Assembly (NCBI GenBank): GCA_903934135.1
Contig: CAIZMQ010000148.1
Coordinates: 1 to 40,745, forward strand
Direction of reading: 5' to 3'
Source of the DNA: an uncultured Verrucomicrobiota bacterium
GTDB taxonomy: Bacteria > Verrucomicrobiota > Verrucomicrobiia > Chthoniobacterales > JACTMZ01
DNA length: 40,745 nucleotides
Below, piece by piece: positions 1-9,437 of this stretch. How positions within the stretch are numbered: position 1 is the stretch's first letter; each line of letters opens with the position of its first letter. A program made the position numbers and the translations under genes. The notes below the pieces were generated by a model. The model searched no databases and had not been told where the DNA came from. It saw only the letters and a program-made list of their open reading frames with translations.

Positions 1-708
1 CCACTGCAAGTGGTCGCCATGCACGGGTGGGGACGGGACGCACGAACTTGGGAGCCATGGAGAAAGGCGACGGACTCTCGGGGATGGCTCTGGCACGCGG
101 GCGAACGGGGCTACGGTGCCCTGCCGCCCCGCGTCTCCGCGTGGCCCGGACCGGGGACAGCAGGGCGTCGACTGGTCATCGGCCGCTCGCTCGGGCCGCA
201 CATGATTCCGGCCAACGTCCTCGCCCAGGCCGATGCCGTGGTACTGCTGGCCAGTTTCGCCACTTTTGTTCCCCCGGGGCGCGAAGGCCGCCGCCTAAGG
301 GCTGCTTTGACGGGGATGGCCGCCAGCTTGGAGGACGAAGTCCGGGCCCGTGAGATGCTCGGGAATTTCACGGCCAAAGTGGCCGAACCGCAGTCGGCCG
401 ATCTGCTCCCGCCGGGGCCCTTGGATGGTCCGCTGGACGAAGCCAACCGGGCGCGGCTGCGACAGGATCTCGATTTGCTCGCCGGATGCCACCGCTTGCC
501 GGACGGATTTCCGCTTGGCGCCCGCGTGCTTATCGTCGAGGCCGGGTCGGATCGCATCGTGGAGCCGCAGGCGCGGACCATGCTGCGCACGGCGCTGCCC
601 GCTGCGGAGGTCCTCACCCTGCCGGGCGTTGGCCATGCCTTGCTGAGCGACGGCGTGATGGCCAACGTAATCGACTGGGTCGAGTCGTGGCGGGACGCGG
701 AAGAGTAG
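1..708 (+). CDS. alpha/beta hydrolase, BioH-like (5' end cut by window edge)
   Basis: This is an alpha/beta-hydrolase fold protein resembling BioH (pimeloyl-ACP methyl ester esterase) or a related small carboxylesterase. The reading frame is open from base 1, and the first visible residues (LQVVAMHGWGRD) are the beta-strand and oxyanion HGW motif that normally lie near the N-terminus, so only a few residues are probably missing. Counting from the GTG at base 10, the candidate nucleophile is Ser60 in the elbow GRSLG, the acid is Asp181 in the AGSDRIV segment and the base is His209 in GVGHALL. The fold is clear; the substrate is not. BioH is suggested by size, by the HGWG start and by a bioF gene elsewhere in the window, but the two are not adjacent and generic esterases look similar. 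The elbow is GRSLG, whereas BioH usually has GWSLGG. A short hairpin with a T-run follows the stop codon. Confidence 0.75.
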   Translation, partial: PLQVVAMHGWGRDARTWEPWRKATDSRGWLWHAGERGYGALPPRVSAWPGPGTAGRRLVIGRSLGPHMIPANVLAQADAVVLLASFATFVPPGREGRRLRAALTGMAASLEDEVRAREMLGNFTAKVAEPQSADLLPPGPLDGPLDEANRARLRQDLDLLAGCHRLPDGFPLGARVLIVEAGSDRIVEPQARTMLRTALPAAEVLTLPGVGHALLSDGVMANVIDWVESWRDAEE

Positions 709-719
709 AAACGCCGCGC

Positions 720-737
720 GCGACGCTGTCGCTTTTT
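720..737 (+). terminator. short hairpin plus T5 after the hydrolase gene
   Basis: GCGAC (720-724) pairs with GTCGC (728-732) across a three-base loop and is followed at once by five T (733-737), only 11 bases after the hydrolase stop codon. The position is right for a rho-independent terminator separating this gene from the convergent lipoprotein operon. The stem is only five pairs, so it is a weak candidate. Confidence 0.4.
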
Positions 738-748
738 CGCCGATACGG

Positions 749-1213
749 CTACTCGCCCGCGCGGTAGGTCTCCGGGAGATAAATCGCGCCGTAGAGGTCG
801 ATGAGGTTTTTCCCGTCGGGCGTGTCGGGCGCAAAGATGGAGTCGACGGGCCCGGCCACGCTGAGCACTTTCCCGTCTTGCCGCAGAACTTCGAAGCCGA
901 AGAGCGGCGGGGAATCCGGATTCTGGAGAACATCAAACTGGTCCTCGGGAAACCAGTAGGCGGTCATGAAAATGACTTTTTCGGCCTGTTCGAGCGGACT
1001 GTAGTAAACAGTGGCGGAGGCCAGGGCTCCGGCCTTTTGCACCTCCTCAGCGAACGGGCCTTCGATCGGTCCCGTGCTCAAACGGGCGAGGATTCCTTCG
1101 GCTGTTTTCATGGCGAAGGGGACCGGGGCCAAGGAAAGAACGGCCTCGCGCTCAGGCGAACAAGCGGCCAGGGCAACGAGGGCAAGGAAGAGGATAGGAC
1201 GGGTGATTTTCAT
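749..1213 (-). CDS. hypothetical lipoprotein, 154 aa
   Basis: This protein is not recognised beyond being a lipoprotein. The chosen ATG (complement of 1211-1213) gives a textbook type II signal peptide, a short basic start (MKITR), a hydrophobic stretch and a lipobox LAAC with Cys18. The mature part is about 137 residues, acidic, and rich in aromatic and Pro residues in its second half, with no familiar catalytic motif. An upstream in-frame extension to 1333 would bury the signal peptide and was rejected. Its ATG overlaps the TGA of the preceding DUF3828-type lipoprotein (ATGA), so the two are probably translationally coupled. It is the last gene of a minus-strand run of four exported proteins. 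It is likely anchored in a membrane, facing the periplasm. Confidence 0.75.
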   Translation of the reverse strand: MKITRPILFLALVALAACSPEREAVLSLAPVPFAMKTAEGILARLSTGPIEGPFAEEVQKAGALASATVYYSPLEQAEKVIFMTAYWFPEDQFDVLQNPDSPPLFGFEVLRQDGKVLSVAGPVDSIFAPDTPDGKNLIDLYGAIYLPETYRAGE

Positions 1214-1770
1214 AGTGGGGTGGTGGGGGTTGGTGCTTCGGCGGCCAGAGAACTTTCGAAATCCTGCAAAACATCGCGCAATCCGAGCAAGCCGGCTTTT
1301 TTCCCCGAGTAGCGCACGTCGTCGATCTTCCAACCCTCTTCGTTGACCAGGAGGACCTCGTCGGTCCAGGCGACATTGTAGGGCTCGTTGCGGAAGCGGA
1401 CCTCCACGGAAGTCAGACCGTCATCCGTACGCTCAGGACCGACTTCGAAACTGGTAAAGCCTTCATACAGGCCGGCAAAGATTTCGCCTTCGAGCAGGAG
1501 GGGTTTGTCCGTCGGGAACTCGCTGGCTTTGACCCGGGCTGCCGATTCTTTCTCACCTTCCGCCGCCGATTGGAGGGCCGCGGCGAGAGCTCGTGAGAGA
1601 AGGGCCGGGTCGGCCTGGCGGTAGTCGCCGCGGTAGCCCTGAAAAAATTGCTTTGCCGCGTCGGAAGCGGTGGGTGGGGCCTGCGGAGGCGCTGGTTCCG
1701 GCGGACGGTCGCAGGCGGCGAACGACCAAACAACCGCCAGACCAAGAACCGTCCGAAAGGCTGATCTCAT
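1210..1770 (-). CDS. lipoprotein with DUF3828 (YbjP/YqhG-like) domain
   Basis: The 186-residue protein starts at the ATG at 1770 and has a lipoprotein signal peptide (lipobox FAAC, Cys20), then a Pro-rich linker. The body, from about residue 40, reads like the DUF3828 family. Its features are a helix with FFQGYRGDY, a basic helix rich in Ala and Glu, then a beta-strand region with FRNEPYNVAWTDEV, and a final GWKIDDVRYSGKK. The ending W-[KR]-IDDV-x-Y is the feature that most suggests this family, whose biochemical role is not established. It sits between a tiny lipoprotein gene (11-base gap) and another lipoprotein gene (ATGA overlap), so it belongs to one transcription unit. An N-terminal extension to 1929 would overlap the upstream small genes and lacks export logic. 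Confidence 0.75.
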   Translation of the reverse strand: MRSAFRTVLGLAVVWSFAACDRPPEPAPPQAPPTASDAAKQFFQGYRGDYRQADPALLSRALAAALQSAAEGEKESAARVKASEFPTDKPLLLEGEIFAGLYEGFTSFEVGPERTDDGLTSVEVRFRNEPYNVAWTDEVLLVNEEGWKIDDVRYSGKKAGLLGLRDVLQDFESSLAAEAPTPTTPL

Positions 1771-1781
1771 CAACGGACAAC

Positions 1782-1859
1782 TCAGAACGTGAAGCCGGCG
1801 CAACCGCCGAGGGCGAGAGCGGCACCGAGAAACGAGAGACGAAGGAAGGTGGAGGACAT
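1782..1859 (-). CDS. candidate tiny lipoprotein, 25 aa
   Basis: A 25-codon frame encodes a short N-terminus, a hydrophobic core and the lipobox ALGGC (Cys20), leaving a mature peptide of only six residues after processing. It is reminiscent of entericidin-sized lipoproteins, but no homology is claimed. The main support is context: it fills the gap between two exported-protein genes with spacings of 14 and 11 bases, the same tight packing as the rest of the operon. No strong ribosome binding site is visible. It could be a chance frame, so confidence is moderate. Confidence 0.45.
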   Translation of the reverse strand: MSSTFLRLSFLGAALALGGCAGFTF

Positions 1860-1873
1860 GGGTCCGATGAGGA

Positions 1874-2137
1874 TCAGGGGTTGACCGGCCGGCGAGGTCC
1901 GCCGGGGATGCGCTCGAGCAGGTTGCCATAAGGTCCGCGGCCTCGGGCGCGCCAGTATTTGAAAGTGTTGCCGCTGGGACGGCGCGAAGGGTCGATGAGC
2001 AAATACTGCTCCATGGTCAGTCCCCATTTTTCCATTGCCGTGATTTTTCGTGGAGAACCCGCGGTGACCACGTCCACCGCGTCTTGGGCCAGACCCGGGG
2101 CGACAATGATGAGAAGAAAAAGGAGGACAAATCTCAT
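1874..2137 (-). CDS. small exported hypothetical protein, 87 aa
   Basis: The first gene of the exported-protein run. From the ATG at 2137 it has a very hydrophobic signal sequence (MRFVLLFLLIIVAPGLAQ) with a likely cleavage after GLA, at about residue 17. The mature part is about 70 residues, basic, Gly/Pro/Arg-rich, and includes a MEKWGLTMEQYLL helix and the segment RARGRGPYGN. There is no lipobox and no family I recognise. A longer frame to 2398 exists but overlaps the divergent transporter gene and would hide the signal peptide. The roughly 100 bases between this start and the divergent EamA start must hold both promoters. I see no clear -35/-10 pair there. Confidence 0.65.
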   Translation of the reverse strand: MRFVLLFLLIIVAPGLAQDAVDVVTAGSPRKITAMEKWGLTMEQYLLIDPSRRPSGNTFKYWRARGRGPYGNLLERIPGGPRRPVNP

Positions 2138-2236
2138 GAGATAAGGTTGGGCTGGATGGCGAGGGCCTGGCAAGGACGAAGTCCCGGGTTGCCATTGTCG
2201 GGTCGGGGTGCGTCCTGTCATGTTTCCACCCGCGTG

Positions 2237-3223
2237 ATGACCCCGATCTCCACATTGCCGCTGGAACGAAACACGTTGCCACCCTTCCGGCTGATCGCGG
2301 TGGCCTTCGCCATTGTTTATGTGGGCTATGGCTTGAATTTCCTCGCGGTCAAAATTGCGGTGGAAACGCTGCCGGCGTTTCTCTTCGCGGGCTCGCATGT
2401 CCTGCTCGCGGGCTTCATCATGATGGGGTGGCGCCTGGCCCGCGGAGGCTCGCTGGCCTTGCCACGAGGGGGCATGAGGCGGGCGGGGCGGGCGGCATTC
2501 TTTCTTTTCGTCGGGGGCGTCGGACTGGTCACGCTGGGCGAGAAACTCGGGTTGGCTTCCGGCGCGGCAGCCATGATCAAGGCTTCGGTGCCGCTTTGGG
2601 TTGCGGTGATCGAAGCGTTGCGGCCGCGCGGGGAAAAACCCACCTGGTTGATTGCCGGCGGCCTTCTGCTCGGCGCACTTGGCGTGACCTTGCTCGTTAT
2701 CCCGAACCTTGCGCAGGGCGGCACCGGAGGTGCGGCGGCGGGCACTTGGGTGCTGCTCGCCTCCGCACTACTCTTTGCCATCGGCACGCTGGACGTGCGC
2801 CACCGTCCCCCCTCCCCCGATACGGTGAACAATGTCGCGTGGATGATGGTGCTGGGCGGGACTTACTTGTGGGTCATCGGACTGGCGACCGGCGAGGCCG
2901 TCCAAGTGTCGCCCCAGGATTTCACCGCACCGGTTCTTTCCTCGTTCTTCTTCCTCCTTGTTGTTCACTCGCTGGCCGCTTTCTCCGCGATGAATTGGTT
3001 GCTCCGGTACCTGCCAGCCGCAGTGGTGACGACGAAGTTTTACGTCTCTCCGGCCATTGCCGCGGTGGCCGGATGGCTGGTGCTCGGTGAGATCGTCGGG
3101 ACGGGCGCCATGGTTGGTCTGGCTTTGATCCTCGGCGGGGTGGCCGTGGTCATGCTGGGCGAAAAGCTTCGGCGGATGGAACCCGCCCTGAGGGCCGACG
3201 ACGCGGACGAGTTGGAGGAATGA
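2237..3223 (+). CDS. EamA/DMT family transporter
   Basis: An integral membrane protein of 328 residues, the usual length for the drug/metabolite transporter superfamily, with ten predicted hydrophobic helices arranged as two EamA repeats. Diagnostic pieces are VGYGLNFLAVKI in the first helix, the LGEKLGLASGAAAMIKASVPLWVAV segment ending repeat one, and FYVSPAIAAVAGWLVLGEIVG near the end of repeat two. Family members export amino acids or metabolites; the substrate here cannot be read from sequence. The start at 2237 places a short hydrophilic N-terminus before helix 1; a longer frame from 2084 adds a charged, low-quality sequence antisense to the neighbouring exported protein. It ends 10 bases before the convergent gltD stop, with no clear terminator between them. 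Confidence 0.9.
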   Translation: MTPISTLPLERNTLPPFRLIAVAFAIVYVGYGLNFLAVKIAVETLPAFLFAGSHVLLAGFIMMGWRLARGGSLALPRGGMRRAGRAAFFLFVGGVGLVTLGEKLGLASGAAAMIKASVPLWVAVIEALRPRGEKPTWLIAGGLLLGALGVTLLVIPNLAQGGTGGAAAGTWVLLASALLFAIGTLDVRHRPPSPDTVNNVAWMMVLGGTYLWVIGLATGEAVQVSPQDFTAPVLSSFFFLLVVHSLAAFSAMNWLLRYLPAAVVTTKFYVSPAIAAVAGWLVLGEIVGTGAMVGLALILGGVAVVMLGEKLRRMEPALRADDADELEE

Positions 3224-3233
3224 GCCCGCGAGG

Positions 3234-4718
3234 TCAGGGCAGGTTGCTCACGCCCATCAAAAAGCGGTCGCATTCGCGGGCCGCGGCACGGCCTTCATTG
3301 ATCGCCCAGACGACAAGGCTCTGGCCGCGGCGCATGTCACCGGCCGCAAAGACTCCCTCCACGCTGGTTGAAAACTTGCCGTAGTCGGCTTTCACATTGC
3401 TGCGGTCGTCGATGGCGAGACCGAGCTTTTCCACCAGAGGCTTCTCGGGTCCAAGGAAGCCCATGGCAAGGAGGACGAGTTGTCCGGGGATGACTTTCTC
3501 CGTGCCCGCCACGTCTACCGGGGAGTAACGGCCCTGGGGGTCGAGCTTCCACTCGATCTGCACAGTGTGCAATTCGTTGACCCGGCCGTTCGCATCGCCG
3601 ACAAATTTTTTTGTCGTGGTGCAATAGACCCGTGGGTCGGCGCCATAGAGGGCGGCGGCTTCTTCCTGCCCGTAGTCCATGCGGTAAATCTTCGGCCATT
3701 CGGGCCACGGGTTGTTCGGGGCGCGGGTCGCGGGTGGCTTGGGCAGAATTTCCAATTGGACCACGCTTTTGCAGCCATGGCGGATGGAGGTGCCGACGCA
3801 ATCCGTCCCGGTGTCGCCGCCGCCGATGACCACGACGTGACGGTCCTTGGCCGAGAGATGCGCGGGCACTTCTGTGCCGTCGAGGAGGCACTTGGTGTTT
3901 GTGCTGAGGAATTCCATGGCCGGATAAATTCCGTCAAGGTCGCGACCATCGACCGTGAGATCGCGCGCCTGGGTGGCGCCGCAGCAAAGCACGACGGCAT
4001 CGAAATCCTGGCGGAGTTTTTCGACCGGATAGCTTTGTCCGACATTGGCGTTGGTCACGAACTCGATGCCTTCGGCCGCGAGGATATCAACCCGGCGCTG
4101 GACGATGTCATCCTTGTCCAACTTCATGTTGGGAATGCCGTAAGTGAGGAGTCCGCCAATGCGGTCGGCGCGCTCGAGAACAGTGACGAGATGACCGGCT
4201 TTGTTCAGTTGGTCCGCACAGGCCAGACCGGCGGGGCCGGAACCGACCACTGCGACTTTTTTGCCGGTGCGTTTTTTCGGAGGATGCGGGACGACCCAAC
4301 CTTCCTCGAAGCCGCGCTCGATGATGGAAAATTCGATATTTTTGATCGTGACCGGCGGCTCGATGATGCCGAGCACGCAGGCGCCTTCGCAGGGTGCGGG
4401 ACAGACGCGGCCGGTGAATTCGGGGAAGTTATTCGTCTTGTGCAGGCGGTCGAGGGCCTCGCGCCAGAGACCGCGATAGACCAGGTCGTTGAATTCCGGA
4501 ATGAGGTTATTGATCGGACAACCGCTGGCCGCGCCGTTGAGAATCATGCCGGTCTGGCAAAACGGCGTGCCGCAATCCATGCAGCGCGCACCCTGCTCGC
4601 GGAGTTTTTCCTCCGCGGTGTGCACATGAAATTCCTCCCAATCGCGGATGCGCTCGAGCGGCGAACGATCGGCGGGGATCTCGCGGGTGAATTCTTTGAA
4701 TCCGGTCGGCTTGCCCAT
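3234..4718 (-). CDS. gltD: glutamate synthase (NADPH) small subunit
   Basis: The beta subunit of GOGAT supplies electrons from NADPH through FAD and iron-sulfur clusters to GltB for glutamate synthesis from 2-oxoglutarate and glutamine. At 494 residues it has the usual length. N-terminal cysteines for the [4Fe-4S] clusters are visible at 46, 49, 54, 67, 106, 110 and 114. The FAD Rossmann motif [10 protein letters not shown] lies near 158-167 and the NADPH site [11 protein letters not shown] near 297-307. The C-terminal [16 protein letters not shown] segment closes the FAD fold. The gene starts three bases after the gltB stop, so the pair is one operon in the order gltB-gltD. It converges on the EamA gene. 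Confidence 0.97.
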   Translation of the reverse strand: MGKPTGFKEFTREIPADRSPLERIRDWEEFHVHTAEEKLREQGARCMDCGTPFCQTGMILNGAASGCPINNLIPEFNDLVYRGLWREALDRLHKTNNFPEFTGRVCPAPCEGACVLGIIEPPVTIKNIEFSIIERGFEEGWVVPHPPKKRTGKKVAVVGSGPAGLACADQLNKAGHLVTVLERADRIGGLLTYGIPNMKLDKDDIVQRRVDILAAEGIEFVTNANVGQSYPVEKLRQDFDAVVLCCGATQARDLTVDGRDLDGIYPAMEFLSTNTKCLLDGTEVPAHLSAKDRHVVVIGGGDTGTDCVGTSIRHGCKSVVQLEILPKPPATRAPNNPWPEWPKIYRMDYGQEEAAALYGADPRVYCTTTKKFVGDANGRVNELHTVQIEWKLDPQGRYSPVDVAGTEKVIPGQLVLLAMGFLGPEKPLVEKLGLAIDDRSNVKADYGKFSTSVEGVFAAGDMRRGQSLVVWAINEGRAAARECDRFLMGVSNLP

Positions 4719-4721
4719 AAA

Positions 4722-7700
4722 TCAGTTGCCTCCCGCCCGGGCGAGGTCGCGGGCGTTTTCCTCGAAAGCGGCCATGACTGCCTCGTCGCCGCTCAGGCCG
4801 GCGGCCATGACGCGATCCATGGCAAGAAGGACGCGCTTGTAATCTTTCGGCATGACCTTGACGAATTTCGGCAAGGTCTCCTCCCATGCGGCCAGCACTT
4901 CGGTGGCGCGGGTGCTGCCGGTGAGATGGGCATGCCGTTCGATCATCGACTTCAGTTCGGCGATCTCTTCGGCGTTTTCCACGCGGTCAAGGTCGACCAT
5001 GTCCAAGTTGCAGTTGGTATGGAAGGTGCCGTCGGCATCGAGGATGTAGGCGATGCCGCCCGACATACCCGCGGCGAAGTTGCGTCCGGTCGGACCGAGC
5101 ACGACCACCCGGCCGCCGGTCATGTATTCGCAACCGTGGTCGCCCACCGCTTCAACCACCGTGCAGGCGCCGCTGTTGCGGACGCAGAAGCGCTCGCCGG
5201 CCATCCCGCGGATGTAAACCTCACCGCCGGTCGCGCCGTAGAGGGCAACGTTGCCGATGATCATGTTCTTTTCCGCGGCAAAATCGGACTCGGGCGACGG
5301 CTGGATGATGATCTTGCCGCCGCTCAAACCTTTGCCCACGTAGTCGTTGGCATCGCCCTCGAGGCGCAGGGTCAGCCCGCGCGGGGCGAAAGCGCCGAAA
5401 CTCTGTCCGGCCGAGCCGACAAAATCGAGCGTGATGGTATCCTCGGGCAGCCCCTCCAGCCCGTGGACCTTGGAAATTTCGTAGCCGACAATCGTTCCGA
5501 CCACCCGATTGACGTTCCTGATCGGCAGGCGTGAGTGGACTTTTTTGCCTTTCTTGATGGCCGGCTCGCAGACTTTGAGCAAGGTGGTCATGTCGAGCGA
5601 CTTCTCGATCCCGTGGTCCTGCTTCATCGTGCAGTAACGGCCGACTTCGTCGCCGACTTCGGGTGCGTAAAGAATGCGCGAGTAGTCGAGCCCCTGCGCT
5701 TTCCAATGGTCGACGGCTTTGCGCATGACGAGCTTGTCCACCCGGCCGACCATTTCATCGAGGTTGCGGAAGCCAAGTTTGGCCATGAGTTCGCGCACCT
5801 CGGTGGCGATGAAGCGCATGAAGTTGACCACGTGGTCGGCATCGCCGGTGAATTTTTTGCGCAACTCGGGGTCCTGGGTGGCCACGCCGACCGGGCAGGT
5901 GTTGAGGTGGCAGGCGCGCATCATGATGCAACCCATGACGACGAGTGGCGCGGTGGCGAAACCGAACTCCTCGGCACCGAGGAGGGCACCGATGACCACA
6001 TCGCGGCCGGTTTTGAGCTGTCCGTCGACCTCGACGACAATGCGGCTGCGGAGGTTGTTGAGCAGGAGAGTCTGGTGCGTCTCGGCCAGGCCGAGCTCCC
6101 ATGGCATGCCGGCATGTTGCACGCTGGAAAGCGGGGACGCGCCGGTGCCGCCGTCGTATCCGCTGACCAGGACGACATCGGCATGGGCCTTGGCCACCCC
6201 GGCCGCGACGGTGCCGACCCCGACTTCGCTGACCAGCTTGACCGAGACGCGGGCGTGGCGGTTGGCATTCTTGAGGTCGTGAATCAATTCGGCGAGGTCC
6301 TCGATCGAATAAATGTCGTGGTGTGGCGGCGGCGAGATGAGCCCGACGCCCGGAGTGGAGTGGCGCACTTTGGCGATCCAGGGATAAACCTTGGTGCCCG
6401 GGAGCTGGCCGCCTTCGCCGGGCTTCGCGCCCTGCACGATTTTGATCTGCAGTTCCTTGGCCTGCGAGAGGTAGTAGCTGGTCACGCCGAAACGGCCGGA
6501 GGCGACTTGTTTGATCGCGCTGTTTTTCGAGTCGCCATTGGGCAGAGTCATGAAACGCTCGGGGTCTTCGCCGCCTTCGCCCGTGTTGCTCTTGCCGCCG
6601 ATCCGGTTCATGGCGATGGCCAGCGTCTCGTGGGCTTCCGAACTGATCGAGCCGTACGACATGGCGCCGGTCTTGAAGCGCTTCATGATCGATTCGACCG
6701 TTTCGACTTCCTCGACCGGAATCCCGCCATTTTCCGGAAATTCGAAGTCGATGAGTCCGCGCAGGGTGGAAAGCTTCTTCGACTGGTCGTTGACCGAGTC
6801 GGTGTATTTGCGGAAGGCACCGAGGTCCCCCGTGCGGCAGGCGTGCTGCAGGAGGTGGATGGTGGTCGGGTTGAAAGCATGGTGCTCGCCGTCATGGCGC
6901 CACTTATAAACCCCGCCCGCGTCGAGCACTTCGTCGCGGTAGTCACCGCCGGGGTAGGCGCGGAGATGGCGCTCTTCCACCTCGCGGGCAATGCCGGCCA
7001 GGTCGATGCCCTCGATGCGGGAGGCGGTCGATTTGAAATAGGTGTCAACCACCTCGCTGTTCAGACCGACCGCTTCGAAAATTTGCGCACCGCGGTAGCT
7101 CTGGATGGTGGAAATGCCCATCTTGGACATTGTTTTGACGATGCCTTTGACCGCGGCCTTGACGTATTGCTTGATCGCTTTCGACACGTCGATCCCCGTG
7201 AGGTTTTGGCGGCGGATGATTTCTTCGATCGATTCGAAGACAAGATACGGGTTGACCGCGCCCGCGCCGTAACCGGTGAGCAGGGCGAAGTGGTGCACTT
7301 CCCGGGGCTCGCCGGACTCAAGGACGAGGCCGACTTGCGTGCGCGTGCCGTCGGCCACGAGGTGATGGTGCAGGCCGGACATGGCGAGGAGCGCGGGGAT
7401 GGCCGCTTTTTCCTCGGTCACCCCGCGGTCGGAGAGAATGAGAATGTTGACCCCTTCGGCGATCGCGCGGTCGGCGGCCTTGAAGAGTTCGGACAGCGCC
7501 TTTTCGAGGGCGGATCCGCCGCCGGCCACCTCATAGTGGATAGGCAGGGTGGCGGACTTGAAACCGGGGCGGTCGAGGACGCGGAGCTTTTCCAGTTCCT
7601 CGTTCGTGATGACCGGCGAGGCCAGCTGGATCTGGCGGCAGCTCTGCGGCGTGGGCTCGAGGAGATTGCCTTCCGAGCCGAGTGTGGTGAGCGTCGAGGT

Positions 7701-9314
7701 GACGATTTCCTCGCGGATCGAATCGATCGGAGGATTGGTGACCTGCGCGAAGAGCTGCTTGAAATAGTTGTAGAGCAGCTTGGGTTTGTCGGAGAGGGCG
7801 GCCAGCGGCGAGTCGTTGCCCATCGAACCAATCGGCTCGACGGCGGTCCGCGCCATCGGGGCAATGATCAGATTGAGGTCTTCCTGCGTGTAGCCGAAAG
7901 CGAATTGCCGCGTGGTCACGGTCTCGTGGTCCGGGTGCGCCGGCTCGGCACCGGCCGGCAGATCTTCCAGTTTGATCAAGTTGTCTTTCAGCCATTCGCC
8001 ATAGGGATGCTCTTTGGCCAGGGAGGCTTTGATTTCTTCGTCCGAAATGATGCGCCCTTCCTTCGTATCGACGAGGAAGATGCGGCCGGGCTGGAGGCGG
8101 CCTTTGTGCGCGACGCGCTCCGGCTCGATGTCGAGCACGCCGACCTCGGAAGCCATGACGACGAGGTCGTCTTTGGTCACGTAATAGCGGCAGGGACGGA
8201 GGCCATTGCGGTCGAGGACGGCGCCAATCTGCGTGCCGTCGGTGAAGGCGACCGCGGCGGGACCATCCCACGGCTCCATGAGACAGGAATGGTATTCGTA
8301 AAAATCTTTGTGGTCCTGCGGCATGCTGCCGTGTTTGGCCCACGGCTCGGGGATCATCATGACGGCGGCGTGGGCGAGCGGACGGCCGGAAAGGACGAGG
8401 AATTCGAAGCAATTGTCGAACATGGCCGAGTCGCTGCCGTCCTGGTGGACGATCGGCTTGAGCTGCTCCATGTCCTCGCCGAAGAGCGGCGAGGCGAACT
8501 GCGACTCGCGGGCGTGCATCCAATTGACGTTGCCGCGGAGGGTGTTGATCTCGCCATTGTGCGCCACGTAGCGGTAGGGGTGCGCGCGGTCCCAACTCGG
8601 GAAGGTGTTCGTGCTGAAACGCGAATGAACCAGCGCCAGCGCGCTTTCCATGCGGGGGTCGGTCAGGTCGGGATAAAATTCCGCGACCTGCGCCGTGGTC
8701 AACATGCCTTTGAAGACGATGGTGCGGGAGGAGAAACTCGGGATGTAGAAGAAGCTGCCACCGGGGGCGCCGGCGTAGCGCACCTCGTTGAAGAGGCGGT
8801 GACGGATGACGTAAAGTTTCCGCTCGAAAGCAAGGTCGTCCTTGATCGACGGACTGCGCCCGACAAAAGCCATACGGACTTCGGGTTCCTCGGACTTGGC
8901 CGTCTCACCCAAAGTCGAGTTGTCGGTCGGGACGGTGCGCCAGCCGAGAAATTTCTGCCCTTCGGCCCGGACCACCTGCTCGAAGCGCTCCTCGATTTTT
9001 TGGCGGAGCTGCTTCTCGGGCGGGAGGAAGACCATGGCCACGCCGTAGTGACCGGCGGCCGGGAGATTGATGTGCTCTTCCTTGGCCACAGCTTGGAGAA
9101 ATTTGTCCGGCATCTGGATAAGGATGCCGGCACCGTCACCCGTGTTTTCCTCGAACCCGCAGGCACCGCGGTGCTCCAAGTTAACCAGGATTTGCAGGCC
9201 CTGCTCGACGATCTGGTGCGACTTGACGCCCTTCATGTTGGCTACGAAGCCAACCCCGCAGGATTCGTGCTCGAATTGCGGGTCGTAAAGTCCTTGGCGT
9301 GCGGGTCTTTTCAT
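4722..9314 (-). CDS. gltB: glutamate synthase large subunit
   Basis: The 1530-residue alpha subunit of GOGAT. It begins with an 18-residue propeptide, then Cys19 in HESCGVGF, the N-terminal nucleophile of the glutaminase domain that releases ammonia from glutamine. The central and FMN-binding synthase domains follow, with recognisable [10 protein letters not shown] and [15 protein letters not shown] stretches. The [3Fe-4S] motif [12 protein letters not shown] is near residue 1130, and the C-terminal GXGXG beta-helix domain is Gly-rich with repeated strands. All expected parts are present with no truncation. It is co-transcribed with gltD. A near-perfect sigma-54 promoter lies about 90 bases upstream, which links expression to nitrogen status. 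Confidence 0.98.
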   Translation of the reverse strand: MKRPARQGLYDPQFEHESCGVGFVANMKGVKSHQIVEQGLQILVNLEHRGACGFEENTGDGAGILIQMPDKFLQAVAKEEHINLPAAGHYGVAMVFLPPEKQLRQKIEERFEQVVRAEGQKFLGWRTVPTDNSTLGETAKSEEPEVRMAFVGRSPSIKDDLAFERKLYVIRHRLFNEVRYAGAPGGSFFYIPSFSSRTIVFKGMLTTAQVAEFYPDLTDPRMESALALVHSRFSTNTFPSWDRAHPYRYVAHNGEINTLRGNVNWMHARESQFASPLFGEDMEQLKPIVHQDGSDSAMFDNCFEFLVLSGRPLAHAAVMMIPEPWAKHGSMPQDHKDFYEYHSCLMEPWDGPAAVAFTDGTQIGAVLDRNGLRPCRYYVTKDDLVVMASEVGVLDIEPERVAHKGRLQPGRIFLVDTKEGRIISDEEIKASLAKEHPYGEWLKDNLIKLEDLPAGAEPAHPDHETVTTRQFAFGYTQEDLNLIIAPMARTAVEPIGSMGNDSPLAALSDKPKLLYNYFKQLFAQVTNPPIDSIREEIVTSTLTTLGSEGNLLEPTPQSCRQIQLASPVITNEELEKLRVLDRPGFKSATLPIHYEVAGGGSALEKALSELFKAADRAIAEGVNILILSDRGVTEEKAAIPALLAMSGLHHHLVADGTRTQVGLVLESGEPREVHHFALLTGYGAGAVNPYLVFESIEEIIRRQNLTGIDVSKAIKQYVKAAVKGIVKTMSKMGISTIQSYRGAQIFEAVGLNSEVVDTYFKSTASRIEGIDLAGIAREVEERHLRAYPGGDYRDEVLDAGGVYKWRHDGEHHAFNPTTIHLLQHACRTGDLGAFRKYTDSVNDQSKKLSTLRGLIDFEFPENGGIPVEEVETVESIMKRFKTGAMSYGSISSEAHETLAIAMNRIGGKSNTGEGGEDPERFMTLPNGDSKNSAIKQVASGRFGVTSYYLSQAKELQIKIVQGAKPGEGGQLPGTKVYPWIAKVRHSTPGVGLISPPPHHDIYSIEDLAELIHDLKNANRHARVSVKLVSEVGVGTVAAGVAKAHADVVLVSGYDGGTGASPLSSVQHAGMPWELGLAETHQTLLLNNLRSRIVVEVDGQLKTGRDVVIGALLGAEEFGFATAPLVVMGCIMMRACHLNTCPVGVATQDPELRKKFTGDADHVVNFMRFIATEVRELMAKLGFRNLDEMVGRVDKLVMRKAVDHWKAQGLDYSRILYAPEVGDEVGRYCTMKQDHGIEKSLDMTTLLKVCEPAIKKGKKVHSRLPIRNVNRVVGTIVGYEISKVHGLEGLPEDTITLDFVGSAGQSFGAFAPRGLTLRLEGDANDYVGKGLSGGKIIIQPSPESDFAAEKNMIIGNVALYGATGGEVYIRGMAGERFCVRNSGACTVVEAVGDHGCEYMTGGRVVVLGPTGRNFAAGMSGGIAYILDADGTFHTNCNLDMVDLDRVENAEEIAELKSMIERHAHLTGSTRATEVLAAWEETLPKFVKVMPKDYKRVLLAMDRVMAAGLSGDEAVMAAFEENARDLARAGGN

Positions 9315-9404
9315 GGGCTGGGCCGGCCGGGACCGGACAGATCGTTCAAGTTAAGGATTTCAGCGTCGGGGGCAAAGAAAAACTCACCCTCCGGCGGCAA
9401 GAAA

Positions 9405-9421
9405 AGCAACGTCCGTGCCAA
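9405..9421 (-). promoter_or_regulatory. sigma-54 (RpoN) promoter of gltBD
   Basis: On the minus strand the site reads TTGGCACGGACGTTGCT. This matches the core sigma-54 consensus YTGGCACG-N4-TTGCW exactly, with GG and GC separated by ten bases as required for -24/-12 elements. It lies in the 123-base gap between the der stop and the gltB start, pointing toward gltB. Transcription would begin near 9394, giving a leader of about 80 bases. No clear NtrC enhancer (TGCACC-N5-GGTGCA type) was spotted nearby; upstream enhancers would fall inside der. Confidence 0.75.
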
Positions 9422-9437
9422 GTCCGGCGGACGCCAT

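Noticed and set aside
3480-5534. Long plus-strand frame opposite gltD and the end of gltB.
   Set aside because: Shadow of the real genes; no motif, and it runs across the gltB-gltD junction.
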